Source of the DNA: Pseudomonas rhizophila
Lineage (GTDB): Bacteria > Pseudomonadota > Gammaproteobacteria > Pseudomonadales > Pseudomonadaceae
Assembly (NCBI RefSeq): GCF_003033885.1
Contig: NZ_CP024081.1
Location: forward strand, 965,401-1,029,400
Direction: 5' to 3'
Length of the DNA stretch: 64,000 bases
Below the pieces are notes generated by a model that did no database searches, was not told the DNA's origin, and saw nothing but the letters and a program-made list of their open reading frames with translations. How positions within the stretch are numbered: position 1 is the stretch's first letter; each line of letters starts with the position of its first letter. Shown in pieces: positions 28,867-38,717 of the stretch. The position numbers were made by a program, and so were the translations under genes.

Positions 28867-29598
28867 GTGAGTTCAGTGAACAAATCGATTTTGTTGGTCG
28901 ACGACGACCAGGAGATTCGCGAACTGCTGGACACTTACCTCAGTCGCGCGGGTTTTCAGGTACGTACTACCCCTGATGGCGCCGGGTTTCGCCAGGCACT
29001 TAACGAAGCAGCCAGCGATCTGGTGATCCTCGACGTGATGTTGCCTGACGAGGACGGCTTCAGCCTTTGCCGCTGGGTTCGTCAGCACCCGCGCCAGGCC
29101 CACGTACCGATCATCATGCTCACGGCCAGTTCCGACGAGGCCGACCGGGTTATCGGCCTTGAGCTGGGGGCCGATGATTACCTGGGCAAACCTTTCAGTC
29201 CGCGTGAACTCCAGGCGCGCATCAAGGCGCTGTTGCGTCGTGCGCAGTTTGGCCAGGAACGCTCCGGCGGCGAAGTGTTGGCCTTCGACGAGTGGCGGCT
29301 GGACATGGTCAGCCATCGGCTGTTCCACACCGACGGCGAAGAAGTGATCCTCTCCGGCGCCGATTTCGCCTTGCTCAAGCTGTTTCTTGACCATCCCCAG
29401 GAAATCCTCGACCGCGACACCATTGGCAACGCCACTCGCGGTCGGGAGTTGATGCCCCTGGACCGAATCGTCGACATGGCGGTCAGTCGTCTGCGCCAGC
29501 GCCTGCGTGACACCGACAAGCCACCACGGTTGATCCGCACGGTGCGCGGCAGTGGTTATCAACTGGCGGCCAGTGTGATTGCCAGCAATGGTCATTGA
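28867..29598 (+). CDS. gltR: OmpR-type response regulator GltR
   Basis: 243 residues. The receiver domain has VDDDQE at 11-16, the phospho-acceptor Asp56 in DLVILDVMLPDEDGF, and KPFSPRELQARIKALLRRA. The C-terminal winged helix ends in LRQRLRDTDKPPRLIRTVRGSGYQL. It pairs with the kinase gene that overlaps its 3' end. In Pseudomonas, GltR with GtrS controls the gts glucose transporter and oprB, which lie downstream here. The GTG start has an AAGGACGAGG ribosome site, and AACAACAA is in the leader. Confidence 0.93.
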   Translation: MSSVNKSILLVDDDQEIRELLDTYLSRAGFQVRTTPDGAGFRQALNEAASDLVILDVMLPDEDGFSLCRWVRQHPRQAHVPIIMLTASSDEADRVIGLELGADDYLGKPFSPRELQARIKALLRRAQFGQERSGGEVLAFDEWRLDMVSHRLFHTDGEEVILSGADFALLKLFLDHPQEILDRDTIGNATRGRELMPLDRIVDMAVSRLRQRLRDTDKPPRLIRTVRGSGYQLAASVIASNGH

Positions 29599-31057
29599 TT
29601 GGATCAAGAAAATAGCCCGACGGGTGCCGGTGCCGCGTTCGTTGCTTGGAAGAATGCTGCTGCTGACCCTGCTGGTGGTGCTGTTCGCCCAGACCTTGTC
29701 CAGCCTGATCTGGGTCTCGCAACTGCGCGCCACCCAGCTCGAAGGCCTGGTCACCAGCGCCCGTAGCCTGGCCCATTCGATGACCGCCAGTGTCAGCTAT
29801 CTGCGCTCGTTACCGGTGGCTTACCGGCCATTGGTGCTGGATCAATTGCGCAGCATGGGCGGCACGCGGTTTGTCGTCACGCTCAACGACAAACCCCTGG
29901 GCATGGACGTGCTGCCGGTTACGCCGCGCAAGTTGGCGGTGCTCAAGGCGGTGGACGACGTACTGCGAAAATCCCTGGGCAACAGCGCCGACATCTCGGT
30001 GAAGTTTGTCAGTCCCGAAGACCTGCGGATTTTCAACGGCGGCCTGAAGCTTGATGAATTGCCGCGCTCCTGGGCCCACTACGCCTTGACCCTGGAACCG
30101 GTGAACCCGCCGGTGCTGGTCACGCAAATCCAGATGGCGCCGGGCGAATGGCTGTACATCGCTTCGCTGCTCCCAGAGCCCTACACCAGTCTTGAAGAGC
30201 AGAGCCTGCCGACGCAGCAGGTCGGTTTCATCGTGCTGACCAGCAGCCTGTTGTTGCTGTTCATCGGTTTGCTGGTGCATTGGCAGAGCCGGCCCCTCAA
30301 ACGCCTGGCCCGCGCGGCACGCGACATGTCCCTGGGCGCCGAAGTGGAACCGGTAGCTGAAGGCGGCGGCAGCGAAGTGGTGGAAGTGGGCAGGGCATTC
30401 AATGCCATGCGTGAACGCATCAGCCGTTACCTGACCGAACGCAGCCAATTGTTCAGCGCGATTTCCCATGACTTGCGCACGCCGATCACGCGGCTGCGCT
30501 TGCGGGTCGAACTGTTGGAGGACGAAAACCTGCAGGCCAAGTTCGGCCGCGACCTGGACGAGCTGGAGTTATTGGTCAAAGGTGCGTTGCAATGCGTCAA
30601 GGACACCGACATTCACGAAAACATCGAGCCGGTGGACCTCAACCATGTGCTCGATTGCCTGGTCGAGCCGTACCTGGCGCCCAATGGCAATGGTCGGGTG
30701 ACCCAGGATGGCCGCGCGTTGGCGCCGTATCCTGGCAAGCCGCTGGCCCTCAAGCGCTGCATCGGTAACCTGATCGACAATGCGCTGAAGTACGGGCAAA
30801 ACGCCCATTTGCACATCGATGACGATGACACCGCGTTCATCCTGCACGTCGACGACGAGGGGCCAGGTGTGCCGGAGCAACGTCTGGAGCAAGTCTTCGA
30901 ACCGCACTTTCGCCTGGCCGGGCAGCAGCAGGGCTATGGCCTGGGCCTGGGCATCGCCCGCAACATCGCCCATAGCCATGGCGGCGAAGTCAGCCTGCAG
31001 AACCTGCGCGAGGGTGGGTTGCGGGTGACGTTGCAGTTGCCTCGCAGTGTGGATTAG
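29588..31057 (+). CDS. gtrS: Sensor histidine kinase GtrS
   Basis: 489 residues. The first membrane helix is near residues 22-45 (MLLLTLLVVLFAQTLSSLIW). A periplasmic sensor part of about 165 residues follows, then a second helix (VGFIVLTSSLLLLFIGLLV), a HAMP segment, and the HisKA box FSAISHDLRTPITRLRLRV with phospho-His294. The ATPase blocks are NLIDNALKYG, DEGPGVPEQ and GLGLGIARNIAHSHGG. In P. aeruginosa the GtrS sensor part binds 2-ketogluconate or 6-phosphogluconate. It overlaps gltR by 11 bp. The ATG at 29588 is preferred over a TTG three codons earlier. Confidence 0.92.
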   Translation: MVIDWIKKIARRVPVPRSLLGRMLLLTLLVVLFAQTLSSLIWVSQLRATQLEGLVTSARSLAHSMTASVSYLRSLPVAYRPLVLDQLRSMGGTRFVVTLNDKPLGMDVLPVTPRKLAVLKAVDDVLRKSLGNSADISVKFVSPEDLRIFNGGLKLDELPRSWAHYALTLEPVNPPVLVTQIQMAPGEWLYIASLLPEPYTSLEEQSLPTQQVGFIVLTSSLLLLFIGLLVHWQSRPLKRLARAARDMSLGAEVEPVAEGGGSEVVEVGRAFNAMRERISRYLTERSQLFSAISHDLRTPITRLRLRVELLEDENLQAKFGRDLDELELLVKGALQCVKDTDIHENIEPVDLNHVLDCLVEPYLAPNGNGRVTQDGRALAPYPGKPLALKRCIGNLIDNALKYGQNAHLHIDDDDTAFILHVDDEGPGVPEQRLEQVFEPHFRLAGQQQGYGLGLGIARNIAHSHGGEVSLQNLREGGLRVTLQLPRSVD

Positions 31058-31076
31058 CCGGACCGCGTTCTCGTTG

Positions 31077-31168
31077 ATCGCGAGCAGGCTCGCTCCCACA
31101 GGGCTCGGTGGTGACCACAAAAATTGTTTATTCCCTGGCGCCAATGTGGGAGCGAGCCTGCTCGCGAT
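31077..31168. repeat. REPIN
   Basis: ATCGCGAGCAGGCTCGCTCC and its complement GGAGCGAGCCTGCTCGCGAT flank a spacer, between gtrS and the AGE-family isomerase gene. The arms point outward compared with most copies. Confidence 0.85.
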
Positions 31169-31214
31169 GACGCCGTCAGCTTCAGCACATCGCTCAAGTG
31201 AATGTCACAAGTCG

Positions 31215-31270
31215 GTGACATAACTCGCCCCTTTCGTTACCTGCCGCCCGCCATCCCTTGTTTAGACTCC
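31215..31270 (+). promoter_or_regulatory. Duplicated promoter segment, copy A, before the AGE isomerase
   Basis: 56 bp alignable without gaps to 32569-32624. Shared blocks are GTGACAT at the start, TTCGTTACCTGC in the middle and TGTTTAGA-TCC at the end. TGTTTAGACT could include a -10 box. A common regulator (GltR is the local candidate) or promoter is implied. Confidence 0.6.
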
Positions 31271-31301
31271 CTGCGTCAAAACAACAAAAAAAGGTACTCC
31301 C

Positions 31302-32561
31302 ATGGACACCTTCCAACCGGCCTTCAGCAGTTGGCTGAATGCGCCTGCCCACCAGCAATGGCTTGCCGCCGAAGGCTTGCGTCTGCTGGCGTTCGCCAAG
31401 GCCTCGAAGCTGCCGGACGGCTTTGGCAACCTGGACGAGCAGGGTCGCCTGCCGGACGATGCCCGGGCTGAAACCATGAACACCGCACGCATGACCCATA
31501 GCTTCGCGATGGCCCATATCCAGGGGCTGCCGGGGTTCTCCGAGCTGGTGGACCACGGTGTCCAGGCCCTCAGCGGCCCTCTGCGGGACGCCGAGCACGG
31601 CGGCTGGTTCGCCACGGCGCAACCCCATGAGAACGACACCGGCAAGGCCGCCTACCTGCACGCATTTGTCGCCTTGGCGGCCAGTTCCGCGGTGGTGGCC
31701 CAACGTCCTGGCGCCCAGGCGTTGCTGGATGAAGCCGTGCGGGTGATCGATGCGCACTTCTGGAGCGAAGAGGAGGGCGCCCTGCGCGAGTCCTTCAACC
31801 GCGACTGGAGCGACGAAGAAGCCTATCGCGGCGCCAACAGCAACATGCACGCCACCGAAGCCTTCCTGGCCCTGGCCGATGCCACGGACGAGCCTCGCTG
31901 GCTGGTCCGCGCGCTGCGTATCGTTGAGCGGGTAATCCACGGCCACGCCGCCGCCAATGACTACCTGGTGGTGGAACACTTCGATCGTCACTGGCAGCCG
32001 CTTCGCGAGTACAACCACGACAACCCCGCCGACGGTTTTCGCCCTTACGGCACCACGCCCGGCCATGGTTTCGAATGGGCGCGGCTGCTGTTGCACCTTG
32101 AGGCTGCACGGGTGCAGATTGGCATGTTGACCCCGGGCTGGCTGGCCCAGGATGCGCAGAAACTTTTTGACCAGAACTGCCGCCACGGTTGGGAGGTCGA
32201 CGGCGCCCCAGGCCTTGTCTACACCCTGGACTGGGACAATCGCGCGGTAGTTCGCCATCGCCTGCATTGGGTGCATGCCGAAGCAGCGGCCGCTGCCAGT
32301 GCCTTGCTCAAACGCACCGACGAGGCGCAATACGAAGCCTGGTACCGGCGGTTCTGGGAGTTCTGTGACAAACATTTCATCGACCGTTGCAATGGCAGCT
32401 GGCACCACGAGCTCGATCCGCAAAACCGCCCCAGCGCCGACATCTGGCCGGGCAAGCCGGACCTGTATCACGCCTGGCAGGCCGTGCTGATCCCGCGTTT
32501 GCCCCTCGCCCCCAGCATGGCGACGGCGTTGGCGAAACTCTCCAGTCCCACACCTGTGTAA
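31302..32561 (+). CDS. AGE-family epimerase/isomerase, probable D-mannose isomerase
   Basis: A 419-residue (alpha/alpha)6-barrel protein of the N-acylglucosamine 2-epimerase/YihS family. It has the expected blocks with catalytic His residues: LDEQGRLPDDARAETMNTARMTHSFA, GANSNMHATEAFLAL, PGHGFEWARLLLHLE, HWVHAEAAAAASALL and HHELDPQNRPSADIWPGKPDLYHAW. Relatives in this cluster of fluorescent pseudomonads are annotated as mannose isomerases, which make fructose from mannose. It sits before gtsA with a near-copy of the gtsA promoter, fitting a hexose role. The substrate is inferred. Confidence 0.85.
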   Translation: MDTFQPAFSSWLNAPAHQQWLAAEGLRLLAFAKASKLPDGFGNLDEQGRLPDDARAETMNTARMTHSFAMAHIQGLPGFSELVDHGVQALSGPLRDAEHGGWFATAQPHENDTGKAAYLHAFVALAASSAVVAQRPGAQALLDEAVRVIDAHFWSEEEGALRESFNRDWSDEEAYRGANSNMHATEAFLALADATDEPRWLVRALRIVERVIHGHAAANDYLVVEHFDRHWQPLREYNHDNPADGFRPYGTTPGHGFEWARLLLHLEAARVQIGMLTPGWLAQDAQKLFDQNCRHGWEVDGAPGLVYTLDWDNRAVVRHRLHWVHAEAAAAASALLKRTDEAQYEAWYRRFWEFCDKHFIDRCNGSWHHELDPQNRPSADIWPGKPDLYHAWQAVLIPRLPLAPSMATALAKLSSPTPV

Positions 32562-32568
32562 CCATACC

Positions 32569-32624
32569 GTGACATTTACGCGTCCCTTCGTTACCTGCGA
32601 AGGGATTTCTCCTGTTTAGAATCC
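32569..32624 (+). promoter_or_regulatory. Duplicated promoter segment, copy B, before gtsA
   Basis: Gapless counterpart of 31215-31270, about two thirds identical, with GTGACAT, TTCGTTACCTGC and TGTTTAGAATCC in the same spacing. The following leader also matches: both genes have ACAACAA, then AAAGGTACT as ribosome site. Confidence 0.6.
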
Positions 32625-32677
32625 ATGCAGCGCAAGCACCAGACTTGCATGCATAACAACAAGAAAGGTACTTCTAG

Positions 32678-33979
32678 ATGAATGCGATTTCTCGCCTCGC
32701 TACTGTCATTTCTCTTGCTTCCCTGCTTCCCGTCGCAGCATTCCCTGTCAGCGCCCTTGCCGCCGAATCCAAAGGCAGCGTGGAAGTCGTTCACTGGTGG
32801 ACGTCCGGTGGCGAAAAAGCCGCGGTCGATGTGCTCAAGGCCCAGGTAGAGAAAGACGGCTTTACCTGGAAGGATGGCGCTGTTGCCGGTGGTGGCGGCT
32901 CAACTGCCATGACCGTGCTCAAGAGTCGTGCCGTGGCCGGTAACCCACCGGGTGTGGCCCAGATCAAAGGCCCGGACATCCAGGAGTGGGCGTCTACCGG
33001 ACTGCTCGACACCGACGTCCTGAAAGACGTTGCCAAAGAAGAGAAGTGGGACAGCCTGCTCGACAAGAAAGTCTCCGATACCGTGAAGTACGAAGGTGAC
33101 TACGTTGCCGTGCCGGTGAACATCCACCGCGTCAACTGGCTGTGGATCAACCCGGAAGTCTTCAAGAAAGCCGGCATCACCAAAAACCCCACCACCCTCG
33201 AAGAATTCTACGCCGCCGGCGACAAGCTCAAGGCAGCAGGCTTCATTGCGCTGGCCCACGGCGGCCAGCCTTGGCAGGACAGCACGGTGTTCGAAGCCGT
33301 GGTGCTCTCGGTCATGGGCGTCGATGGCTACAAGAAAGCCCTGGTCGATCTGGACAACAAGGCCCTGACCGGTCCGGACATGGTCAAGGCGTTGACCGAG
33401 CTCAAGAAAGTCGCGACCTACATGGACGTGGACGGCAAGGGGCAGGACTGGAACCTGGAAGCGGCCAAGGTCATCAACGGCAAGGCCGGCATGCAGATCA
33501 TGGGTGACTGGGCCAAGAGCGAATGGACCGCTGCGAAGAAAGTCGCCGGCAAGGACTACGAGTGCGTAGCTTTCCCGGGGACCGACAAGGCCTTCACCTA
33601 CAACATCGACTCCCTGGCGGTGTTCAAGCAGAAAGACGAAGGCACCGCGGCCGGTCAGAAGGACATCGCCAAGGTCGTGCTGGGTGAGAACTTCCAGAAA
33701 GTCTTCAGCATCAACAAGGGTTCGATCCCGGTGCGCAACGACATGCTGGCCGACATGGCCAAGTACGGTTTCGATTCCTGCGCCCAGACCGCTGCCAAGG
33801 ACTTCCTGGCGGACGCCAAGTCCGGCGGCCTGCAGCCGAGCATGGCGCACAACATGGCGACCACGTTGGCAGTACAGGGCGCGTTCTTTGACGTGGTGAC
33901 CAACTTCATCAACGACCCGAAAGCCGACCCAGCCGACGCCGCCAAGAAACTTGGCGCAGCGGTTCAGTCTGCCAAGTAA
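32678..33979 (+). CDS. gtsA: Glucose/mannose ABC transporter, periplasmic binding protein
   Basis: 433 residues. A signal peptide ([20 protein letters not shown]...ALAAES) is probably cleaved near residue 28-29. A family 1 sugar-binding fold follows, with [20 protein letters not shown] and [22 protein letters not shown]. GtsA captures glucose in the periplasm for GtsBCD. An AGGTACT ribosome site precedes the ATG, and AACAACAA at 32655-32662 is a likely Hfq/Crc site. It is the first gene of gtsABCD; a REPIN separates it from gtsB. Confidence 0.94.
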   Translation: MNAISRLATVISLASLLPVAAFPVSALAAESKGSVEVVHWWTSGGEKAAVDVLKAQVEKDGFTWKDGAVAGGGGSTAMTVLKSRAVAGNPPGVAQIKGPDIQEWASTGLLDTDVLKDVAKEEKWDSLLDKKVSDTVKYEGDYVAVPVNIHRVNWLWINPEVFKKAGITKNPTTLEEFYAAGDKLKAAGFIALAHGGQPWQDSTVFEAVVLSVMGVDGYKKALVDLDNKALTGPDMVKALTELKKVATYMDVDGKGQDWNLEAAKVINGKAGMQIMGDWAKSEWTAAKKVAGKDYECVAFPGTDKAFTYNIDSLAVFKQKDEGTAAGQKDIAKVVLGENFQKVFSINKGSIPVRNDMLADMAKYGFDSCAQTAAKDFLADAKSGGLQPSMAHNMATTLAVQGAFFDVVTNFINDPKADPADAAKKLGAAVQSAK

Positions 33980-33999
33980 CCGTTAGCACCGCGACCCCC

Positions 34000-34118
34000 T
34001 GTGGGAGCGAGCCTGTGGGAGCAAAGCTTGCTCGCGATGAACGATAACGCGGTCATTCGAAAGACCGTAGCGCTTTCATCGCGAGCAAGCTCAGCTCCCA
34101 CACAAGCCCGCTCCCACA
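34000..34118. repeat. REPIN-like cluster between gtsA and gtsB
   Basis: Several REP units occur in both directions: TGTGGGAGCGAGCC, TGTGGGAGCAAAGCTTGCTCG, CGAGCAAGCTCAGCTCCCACA and GCTCCCACA. They fill most of the 180-bp gap inside the sugar transport operon and could stabilise the upstream gtsA messenger. Confidence 0.8.
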
Positions 34119-34159
34119 AGGGATGCGAGTAGTCTTTTTCTCAAGTACTGGATCTTCCC

Positions 34160-35068
34160 ATGAGTTCTGTTGCTGTGTTCAGCAAGGCCTCGCCGTTCGA
34201 TGCATTGCAGCGCTGGCTCCCAAAACTGGTGCTGGCGCCGAGCATGTTCATCGTTCTGGTGGGCTTCTACGGTTATATCTTGTGGACGTTTGTTCTGTCG
34301 TTCACCACCTCGACCTTTCTGCCGAACTACAAGTGGGCGGGCCTGGCGCAATACGCGCGGCTGTGGGACAACGACCGCTGGTGGGTGGCGAGCAAGAACC
34401 TGGCGCTCTTTGGCGGCATGTTCATCGGCATCACCCTGGTGATCGGCGTGCTGCTGGCGGTGTTTCTTGACCAGCGCATTCGTCGTGAAGGTTTCATCCG
34501 CACCATTTACCTGTATCCGATGGCGCTCTCGATGATCGTCACCGGTACGGCCTGGAAGTGGTTGCTCAACCCAGGCATGGGCCTGGACAAATTGTTGCGT
34601 GACTGGGGCTGGGAAGGTTTTCGCCTGGACTGGCTGATCGACCCGGACCGTGTGGTGTATTGCCTGGTGATCGCCGCAGTGTGGCAGGCCTCGGGTTTCA
34701 TCATGGCGATGTTCCTGGCCGGCCTGCGTGGGGTGGATCAATCGATCATCCGGGCTGCGCAGATCGATGGCGCGAGCATGCCGCGCATCTACTGGAAAGT
34801 GGTGCTGCCGAGCCTGCGTCCGGTGTTCTTCAGCGCCGTAATGATCCTGGCGCACATCGCGATCAAGAGCTTTGACCTGGTGGCGGCGATGACAGCCGGC
34901 GGCCCGGGTTACTCCTCTGACCTGCCTGCCATGTTCATGTACTCCTTCACATTCAGTCGCGGCCAGATGGGCATGGGCTCGGCCAGTGCGATTCTGATGC
35001 TCGGTGCGATTCTCGCAATCATCGTGCCTTACCTGTACTCCGAGCTGAGGACCAAGCGTCATGACTAG
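34160..35068 (+). CDS. gtsB: Glucose/mannose ABC transporter permease GtsB
   Basis: 302 residues with six predicted helices. The binding-protein-dependent permease loop is AAQIDGASMPRIYWKVVLPSLRP, the EAA motif that docks on the ATPase. It is a MalF-type partner of GtsC. The N-terminal helix (LVLAPSMFIVLVGFYGYILW) starts about residue 25. It overlaps gtsC by eight bases, so the two permeases are translationally coupled. Confidence 0.93.
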   Translation: MSSVAVFSKASPFDALQRWLPKLVLAPSMFIVLVGFYGYILWTFVLSFTTSTFLPNYKWAGLAQYARLWDNDRWWVASKNLALFGGMFIGITLVIGVLLAVFLDQRIRREGFIRTIYLYPMALSMIVTGTAWKWLLNPGMGLDKLLRDWGWEGFRLDWLIDPDRVVYCLVIAAVWQASGFIMAMFLAGLRGVDQSIIRAAQIDGASMPRIYWKVVLPSLRPVFFSAVMILAHIAIKSFDLVAAMTAGGPGYSSDLPAMFMYSFTFSRGQMGMGSASAILMLGAILAIIVPYLYSELRTKRHD

Positions 35069-35906
35069 TCTCGCTGCCAAACCTTCCATCAGCCTGAGTC
35101 GCATCGCGATCTACGCGGTACTGATCCTTGCCGTATTGCTTTACCTGGTGCCGCTGGTAGTCATGCTGTTGACCAGCTTCAAGACCCCGGAAGACATCAG
35201 CACCGGCAACCTGCTGAGCTGGCCGACCGTGGTCACCGGCATCGGCTGGGTCAAGGCCTGGGCCACGGTTGACGGGTATTTCTGGAACTCGATCAAGATC
35301 ACCGTCCCGGCGGTGCTGATCTCCACCGCGATCGGTGCATTGAACGGCTACGTGTTGTCGATGTGGCGCTTTCGCGGTTCGCAGTTGTTCTTCGGCCTGT
35401 TGTTGTTCGGGTGCTTCCTGCCGTTCCAGACCGTCCTGCTGCCGGCTTCGTTCACGCTCGGCAAGATGGGCCTGGCCAGTACCACCACGGGGCTGGTGTT
35501 CATACATGTGGTCTACGGCCTGGCGTTCACCACGCTGTTTTTCCGTAACTACTACGTGAGCATTCCCGATGCGCTGGTGAAAGCGGCGCGACTGGACGGT
35601 GCGGGTTTCTTCACCATCTTCCGGCGGATCATCCTGCCGATGTCCACCCCGATCATCATGGTCTGCCTGATCTGGCAGTTCACCCAGATCTGGAACGACT
35701 TCCTGTTCGGCGTGGTGTTCTCCAGCGGCGATTCGCAGCCCATCACGGTGGCGCTGAACAACTTGGTCAACACCAGTACCGGGGCCAAGGAATACAACGT
35801 TGATATGGCGGCGGCGATGATCGCCGGGCTGCCGACCCTGCTGGTCTATGTAGTGGCAGGCAAGTATTTCGTGCGCGGTCTGACGGCCGGCGCAGTCAAG
35901 GGGTAA
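35061..35906 (+). CDS. gtsC: Glucose/mannose ABC transporter permease GtsC
   Basis: A 281-residue MalG-type permease with six helices. The EAA loop is ALVKAARLDGAGFFTIFRRIILPMSTP, and NDFLFGVVFSSGDSQPITVALNNL is a common C-terminal block of this family. It forms the membrane channel with GtsB. gtsD starts only two bases after its stop codon. Confidence 0.93.
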   Translation: MTSLAAKPSISLSRIAIYAVLILAVLLYLVPLVVMLLTSFKTPEDISTGNLLSWPTVVTGIGWVKAWATVDGYFWNSIKITVPAVLISTAIGALNGYVLSMWRFRGSQLFFGLLLFGCFLPFQTVLLPASFTLGKMGLASTTTGLVFIHVVYGLAFTTLFFRNYYVSIPDALVKAARLDGAGFFTIFRRIILPMSTPIIMVCLIWQFTQIWNDFLFGVVFSSGDSQPITVALNNLVNTSTGAKEYNVDMAAAMIAGLPTLLVYVVAGKYFVRGLTAGAVKG

Positions 35907-35908
35907 TC

Positions 35909-37069
35909 ATGGCAACGCTCGAACTTCGCAATGTAAACAAGACCTATGGTGCCGGCCTGCCGGACACCCTGAAGAACATCGAGTTGTCGATCAAGGACGG
36001 TGAGTTCCTGATCCTCGTCGGCCCTTCGGGCTGCGGCAAGTCGACGCTGATGAACTGCATCGCCGGCCTTGAAACCATTACCGGCGGCGCGATCATGATC
36101 GGTGACCAGGATGTCAGCGGCATGAGTCCGAAGGATCGCGACATCGCCATGGTGTTCCAGTCCTACGCGCTGTACCCGACCATGAGCGTGCGGGAGAACA
36201 TCGAGTTCGGTCTGAAGATTCGCAAGATGAGCCAGCCGGCCATCGACGAAGAAGTCACCCGCGTGGCCAAGCTGTTGCAGATCGAACACCTGCTCAACCG
36301 CAAGCCCGGCCAGCTTTCCGGCGGCCAACAACAGCGCGTGGCCATGGGCCGGGCGCTGGCGCGGCGGCCGAAGATCTACCTGTTCGACGAACCGCTGTCC
36401 AACCTCGACGCCAAGCTGCGGGTCGAGATGCGTACCGAAATGAAACTGATGCACCAGCGCCTGAAGACCACCACGGTCTACGTCACCCACGACCAGATCG
36501 AAGCCATGACCCTGGGCGACAAAGTGGCGGTGATGAAGGACGGCATCATCCAGCAGTTCGGCACGCCGAAAGACATCTACACCAACCCGGCCAACCTGTT
36601 CGTGGCGAGCTTCATCGGTTCGCCACCGATGAACTTCATCCCCCTGCGCCTGCAACGCAAGGACGGCCGTCTGCTGGCCTTGCTCGACAGCGGCCAGGCT
36701 CGTTGTGAGCTGCCGATGGGCATGCAGGATGCGGGTCTGGAAGACCGTGAAGTGATCCTCGGCCTGCGCCCGGAACAGATCATGCTGGCGGGCAACGAGC
36801 CCAATGGTTTGCCGACCATTCGCGCCGAAGTCCAGGTCACCGAACCCACCGGACCGGACACGCTGGTGTTCGTCAACCTGAACGACACCAAGGTCTGCTG
36901 CCGCCTGGCGCCGGACGTGGCGCCGCAGGTGGGGGAGACCCTGACGCTGCAATTCGATCCTTCGAAAGTGCTGCTGTTCGACGCCAAGTCCGGCGAACGC
37001 CTGGGCGTGGCCGGCCAAGTGCAGACAGATGCCCGGACCGCAAACGTAGCGCAGTTCAAAGGCCGATGA
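35909..37069 (+). CDS. gtsD: Glucose/mannose ABC transporter ATPase (MalK/UgpC type)
   Basis: 386 residues. Walker A is GPSGCGKST (38-46) and the Q-loop lies in [14 protein letters not shown]. The signature is [19 protein letters not shown], Walker B is [16 protein letters not shown], and the switch His is in [11 protein letters not shown]. The C-terminal third is the TOBE-type regulatory domain of MalK-like ATPases. It powers GtsBC and may be shared with other sugar uptake systems. oprB follows after 144 bp containing a degenerate REP. Confidence 0.95.
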   Translation: MATLELRNVNKTYGAGLPDTLKNIELSIKDGEFLILVGPSGCGKSTLMNCIAGLETITGGAIMIGDQDVSGMSPKDRDIAMVFQSYALYPTMSVRENIEFGLKIRKMSQPAIDEEVTRVAKLLQIEHLLNRKPGQLSGGQQQRVAMGRALARRPKIYLFDEPLSNLDAKLRVEMRTEMKLMHQRLKTTTVYVTHDQIEAMTLGDKVAVMKDGIIQQFGTPKDIYTNPANLFVASFIGSPPMNFIPLRLQRKDGRLLALLDSGQARCELPMGMQDAGLEDREVILGLRPEQIMLAGNEPNGLPTIRAEVQVTEPTGPDTLVFVNLNDTKVCCRLAPDVAPQVGETLTLQFDPSKVLLFDAKSGERLGVAGQVQTDARTANVAQFKGR

Positions 37070-37213
37070 AGAACAAATGGGGGAGGGGGCTTTGCTCCCA
37101 AACAAGCTCTCTCCCACCAGGGAGTATGCGGTGAGTGGGGGACCATTCGCCGCAATCGTTGTAAACCGCGTTAGATAAAAACAGTTAATAACAATAAAGA
37201 CGAGGATGTAGGG

Positions 37214-38560
37214 ATGAAGAAGAACAACAACGCCCGGCGTGTCTGCCAATTGTCCGCTGTTGCGGCGATGATGCTGGCCGGTAGTGCGCACGCGGCCGAG
37301 GCTTTCAGCGCCGATTCGCAGTGGATGACGGGCGACTGGGGTGGCGAGCGGACCAGGCTGATCGAGCAAGGTATCGATATCAAGGCTGATTTCGTCGGTG
37401 AGATGGGGGCCAATCTCGACGGCGGTTACAACGATGACAAGACTGCGCGTTGGTCCCAGCAGTTTGGCTTGGGTGTAGCCCTCGACCTGGAGAAACTGGC
37501 AGGTTGGGGTGATACCACGGCCAAGATTCAATTCACTCGCCGTGACGGTCGCAACATCTCCAACGACCGTATCGGTGATCCACGTGCCGGCACCCTCAGC
37601 TCTTCCCAGGAAGTCTGGGGCCGTGGGCAAACCACCCGTCTGACGCAGTTGTGGATCAAGCAGCAGTATTTCGACAGTAAGCTGGATGTCAAAGCCGGTT
37701 ATTACGGGGTCGGTGAAGATTTCAACAGTTTCCCGTGCGAGTTCCAGAACCTGGCGTTCTGCGGTTCGCAAGCGGGTAACTGGGCAACCGGCATCTGGTA
37801 CAACTGGCCGATCATGCAGGCGGCGATTCGCGTCAAGTACAACCTCACGCCCGAACTCTATGCGCAGATCGGTGCTTACAACCAGAACCCTTCGCAGCTG
37901 GAAAACGGAAACCGCTACAAGCTCAGCGGCAGTGGCACCAAGGGCACGCTCATTCCGGTCGAGTTGGTCTGGTCGCCCAAGCTCAATGGCCTGCCAGGCG
38001 AATACCGTGTCGGTTACTACAAAAGTACGGCCAAGGCTGACGACGTGCGCGAAGACGACAATGGCCAGGATGCCGCGACAACCGGTAACGCCTACCGCAG
38101 CCACAGCAGCAAGGATGGCTACTGGTTCGTGGTGCAGCAACAGCTCACCACCCACAACGGTGATGCATCGCGCGGTCTGAACATTGCGGCCAACGCCACC
38201 TTCCATGACAAGGAAACCAACGTCGTCGACAACTACCAGTCGCTGATGTTCGTGTACAAGGGGCCGTTCAATGCGCGTCCTAAAGATGACGTCGGGATTG
38301 GTTTCTCCCGCATCCATGTCAACGAAGATGTGAAGAAAAACGCCGAGCTGGTCAACGCGGCCAATGGTGTCAGCGACTACGACGATCCGTTGTTCTCGCC
38401 GTTGCGTGGCACCGAATACAACTACGAAATCAACTACGGTTTCCACGTGACCAACTGGCTGACCGTACGCCCTAACCTGCAATACATCACTCATCCGGGT
38501 GGTGTGAATGAAGTCGACGACGCGCTGGTCGCCGGTCTGAAAATTCAGTCGGTGTTCTAA
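37214..38560 (+). CDS. oprB: Carbohydrate-selective porin OprB
   Basis: A 448-residue outer-membrane barrel. The signal peptide is MKKNNNARRVCQLSAVAAMM...AHA, with a cleavage site near residue 27. SQWMTGDWGGERTRLIEQGI is the typical OprB start, and the last residues (VAGLKIQSVF) end in Phe as expected for barrel assembly. It admits glucose and other sugars to GtsA. AACAATAA (37190-37197) lies in its leader, and a strong hairpin terminator follows. Confidence 0.95.
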   Translation: MKKNNNARRVCQLSAVAAMMLAGSAHAAEAFSADSQWMTGDWGGERTRLIEQGIDIKADFVGEMGANLDGGYNDDKTARWSQQFGLGVALDLEKLAGWGDTTAKIQFTRRDGRNISNDRIGDPRAGTLSSSQEVWGRGQTTRLTQLWIKQQYFDSKLDVKAGYYGVGEDFNSFPCEFQNLAFCGSQAGNWATGIWYNWPIMQAAIRVKYNLTPELYAQIGAYNQNPSQLENGNRYKLSGSGTKGTLIPVELVWSPKLNGLPGEYRVGYYKSTAKADDVREDDNGQDAATTGNAYRSHSSKDGYWFVVQQQLTTHNGDASRGLNIAANATFHDKETNVVDNYQSLMFVYKGPFNARPKDDVGIGFSRIHVNEDVKKNAELVNAANGVSDYDDPLFSPLRGTEYNYEINYGFHVTNWLTVRPNLQYITHPGGVNEVDDALVAGLKIQSVF

Positions 38561-38598
38561 CGCTGTTGCGATAAGCTCCTCTCTATGTGCGCATATTT

Positions 38599-38628
38599 GC
38601 GGATGGCCAAGGCTGTCCGCTTTTTTTT
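38599..38628 (+). terminator. Rho-independent terminator after oprB
   Basis: GCGGAT and GTCCGC form a stem around a GC-rich loop, followed by eight T residues, 38 bp past the oprB stop. It closes the gts-oprB unit. Confidence 0.85.
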
Positions 38629-38717
38629 GTGAGGCCTACAGGCCTGCGGGGATAAATCCCCTCGCCACAAAAAGCTGTCGCATCAATCCAGTTCAATGAT
38701 TTCCAGGACCGCAGCTC

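Noticed and set aside
35846..38494. 882-codon leftward open frame opposite gtsD and oprB
   Set aside because: It spans two well-identified genes and their intergenic region; the product lacks motifs and has shadow-type composition.
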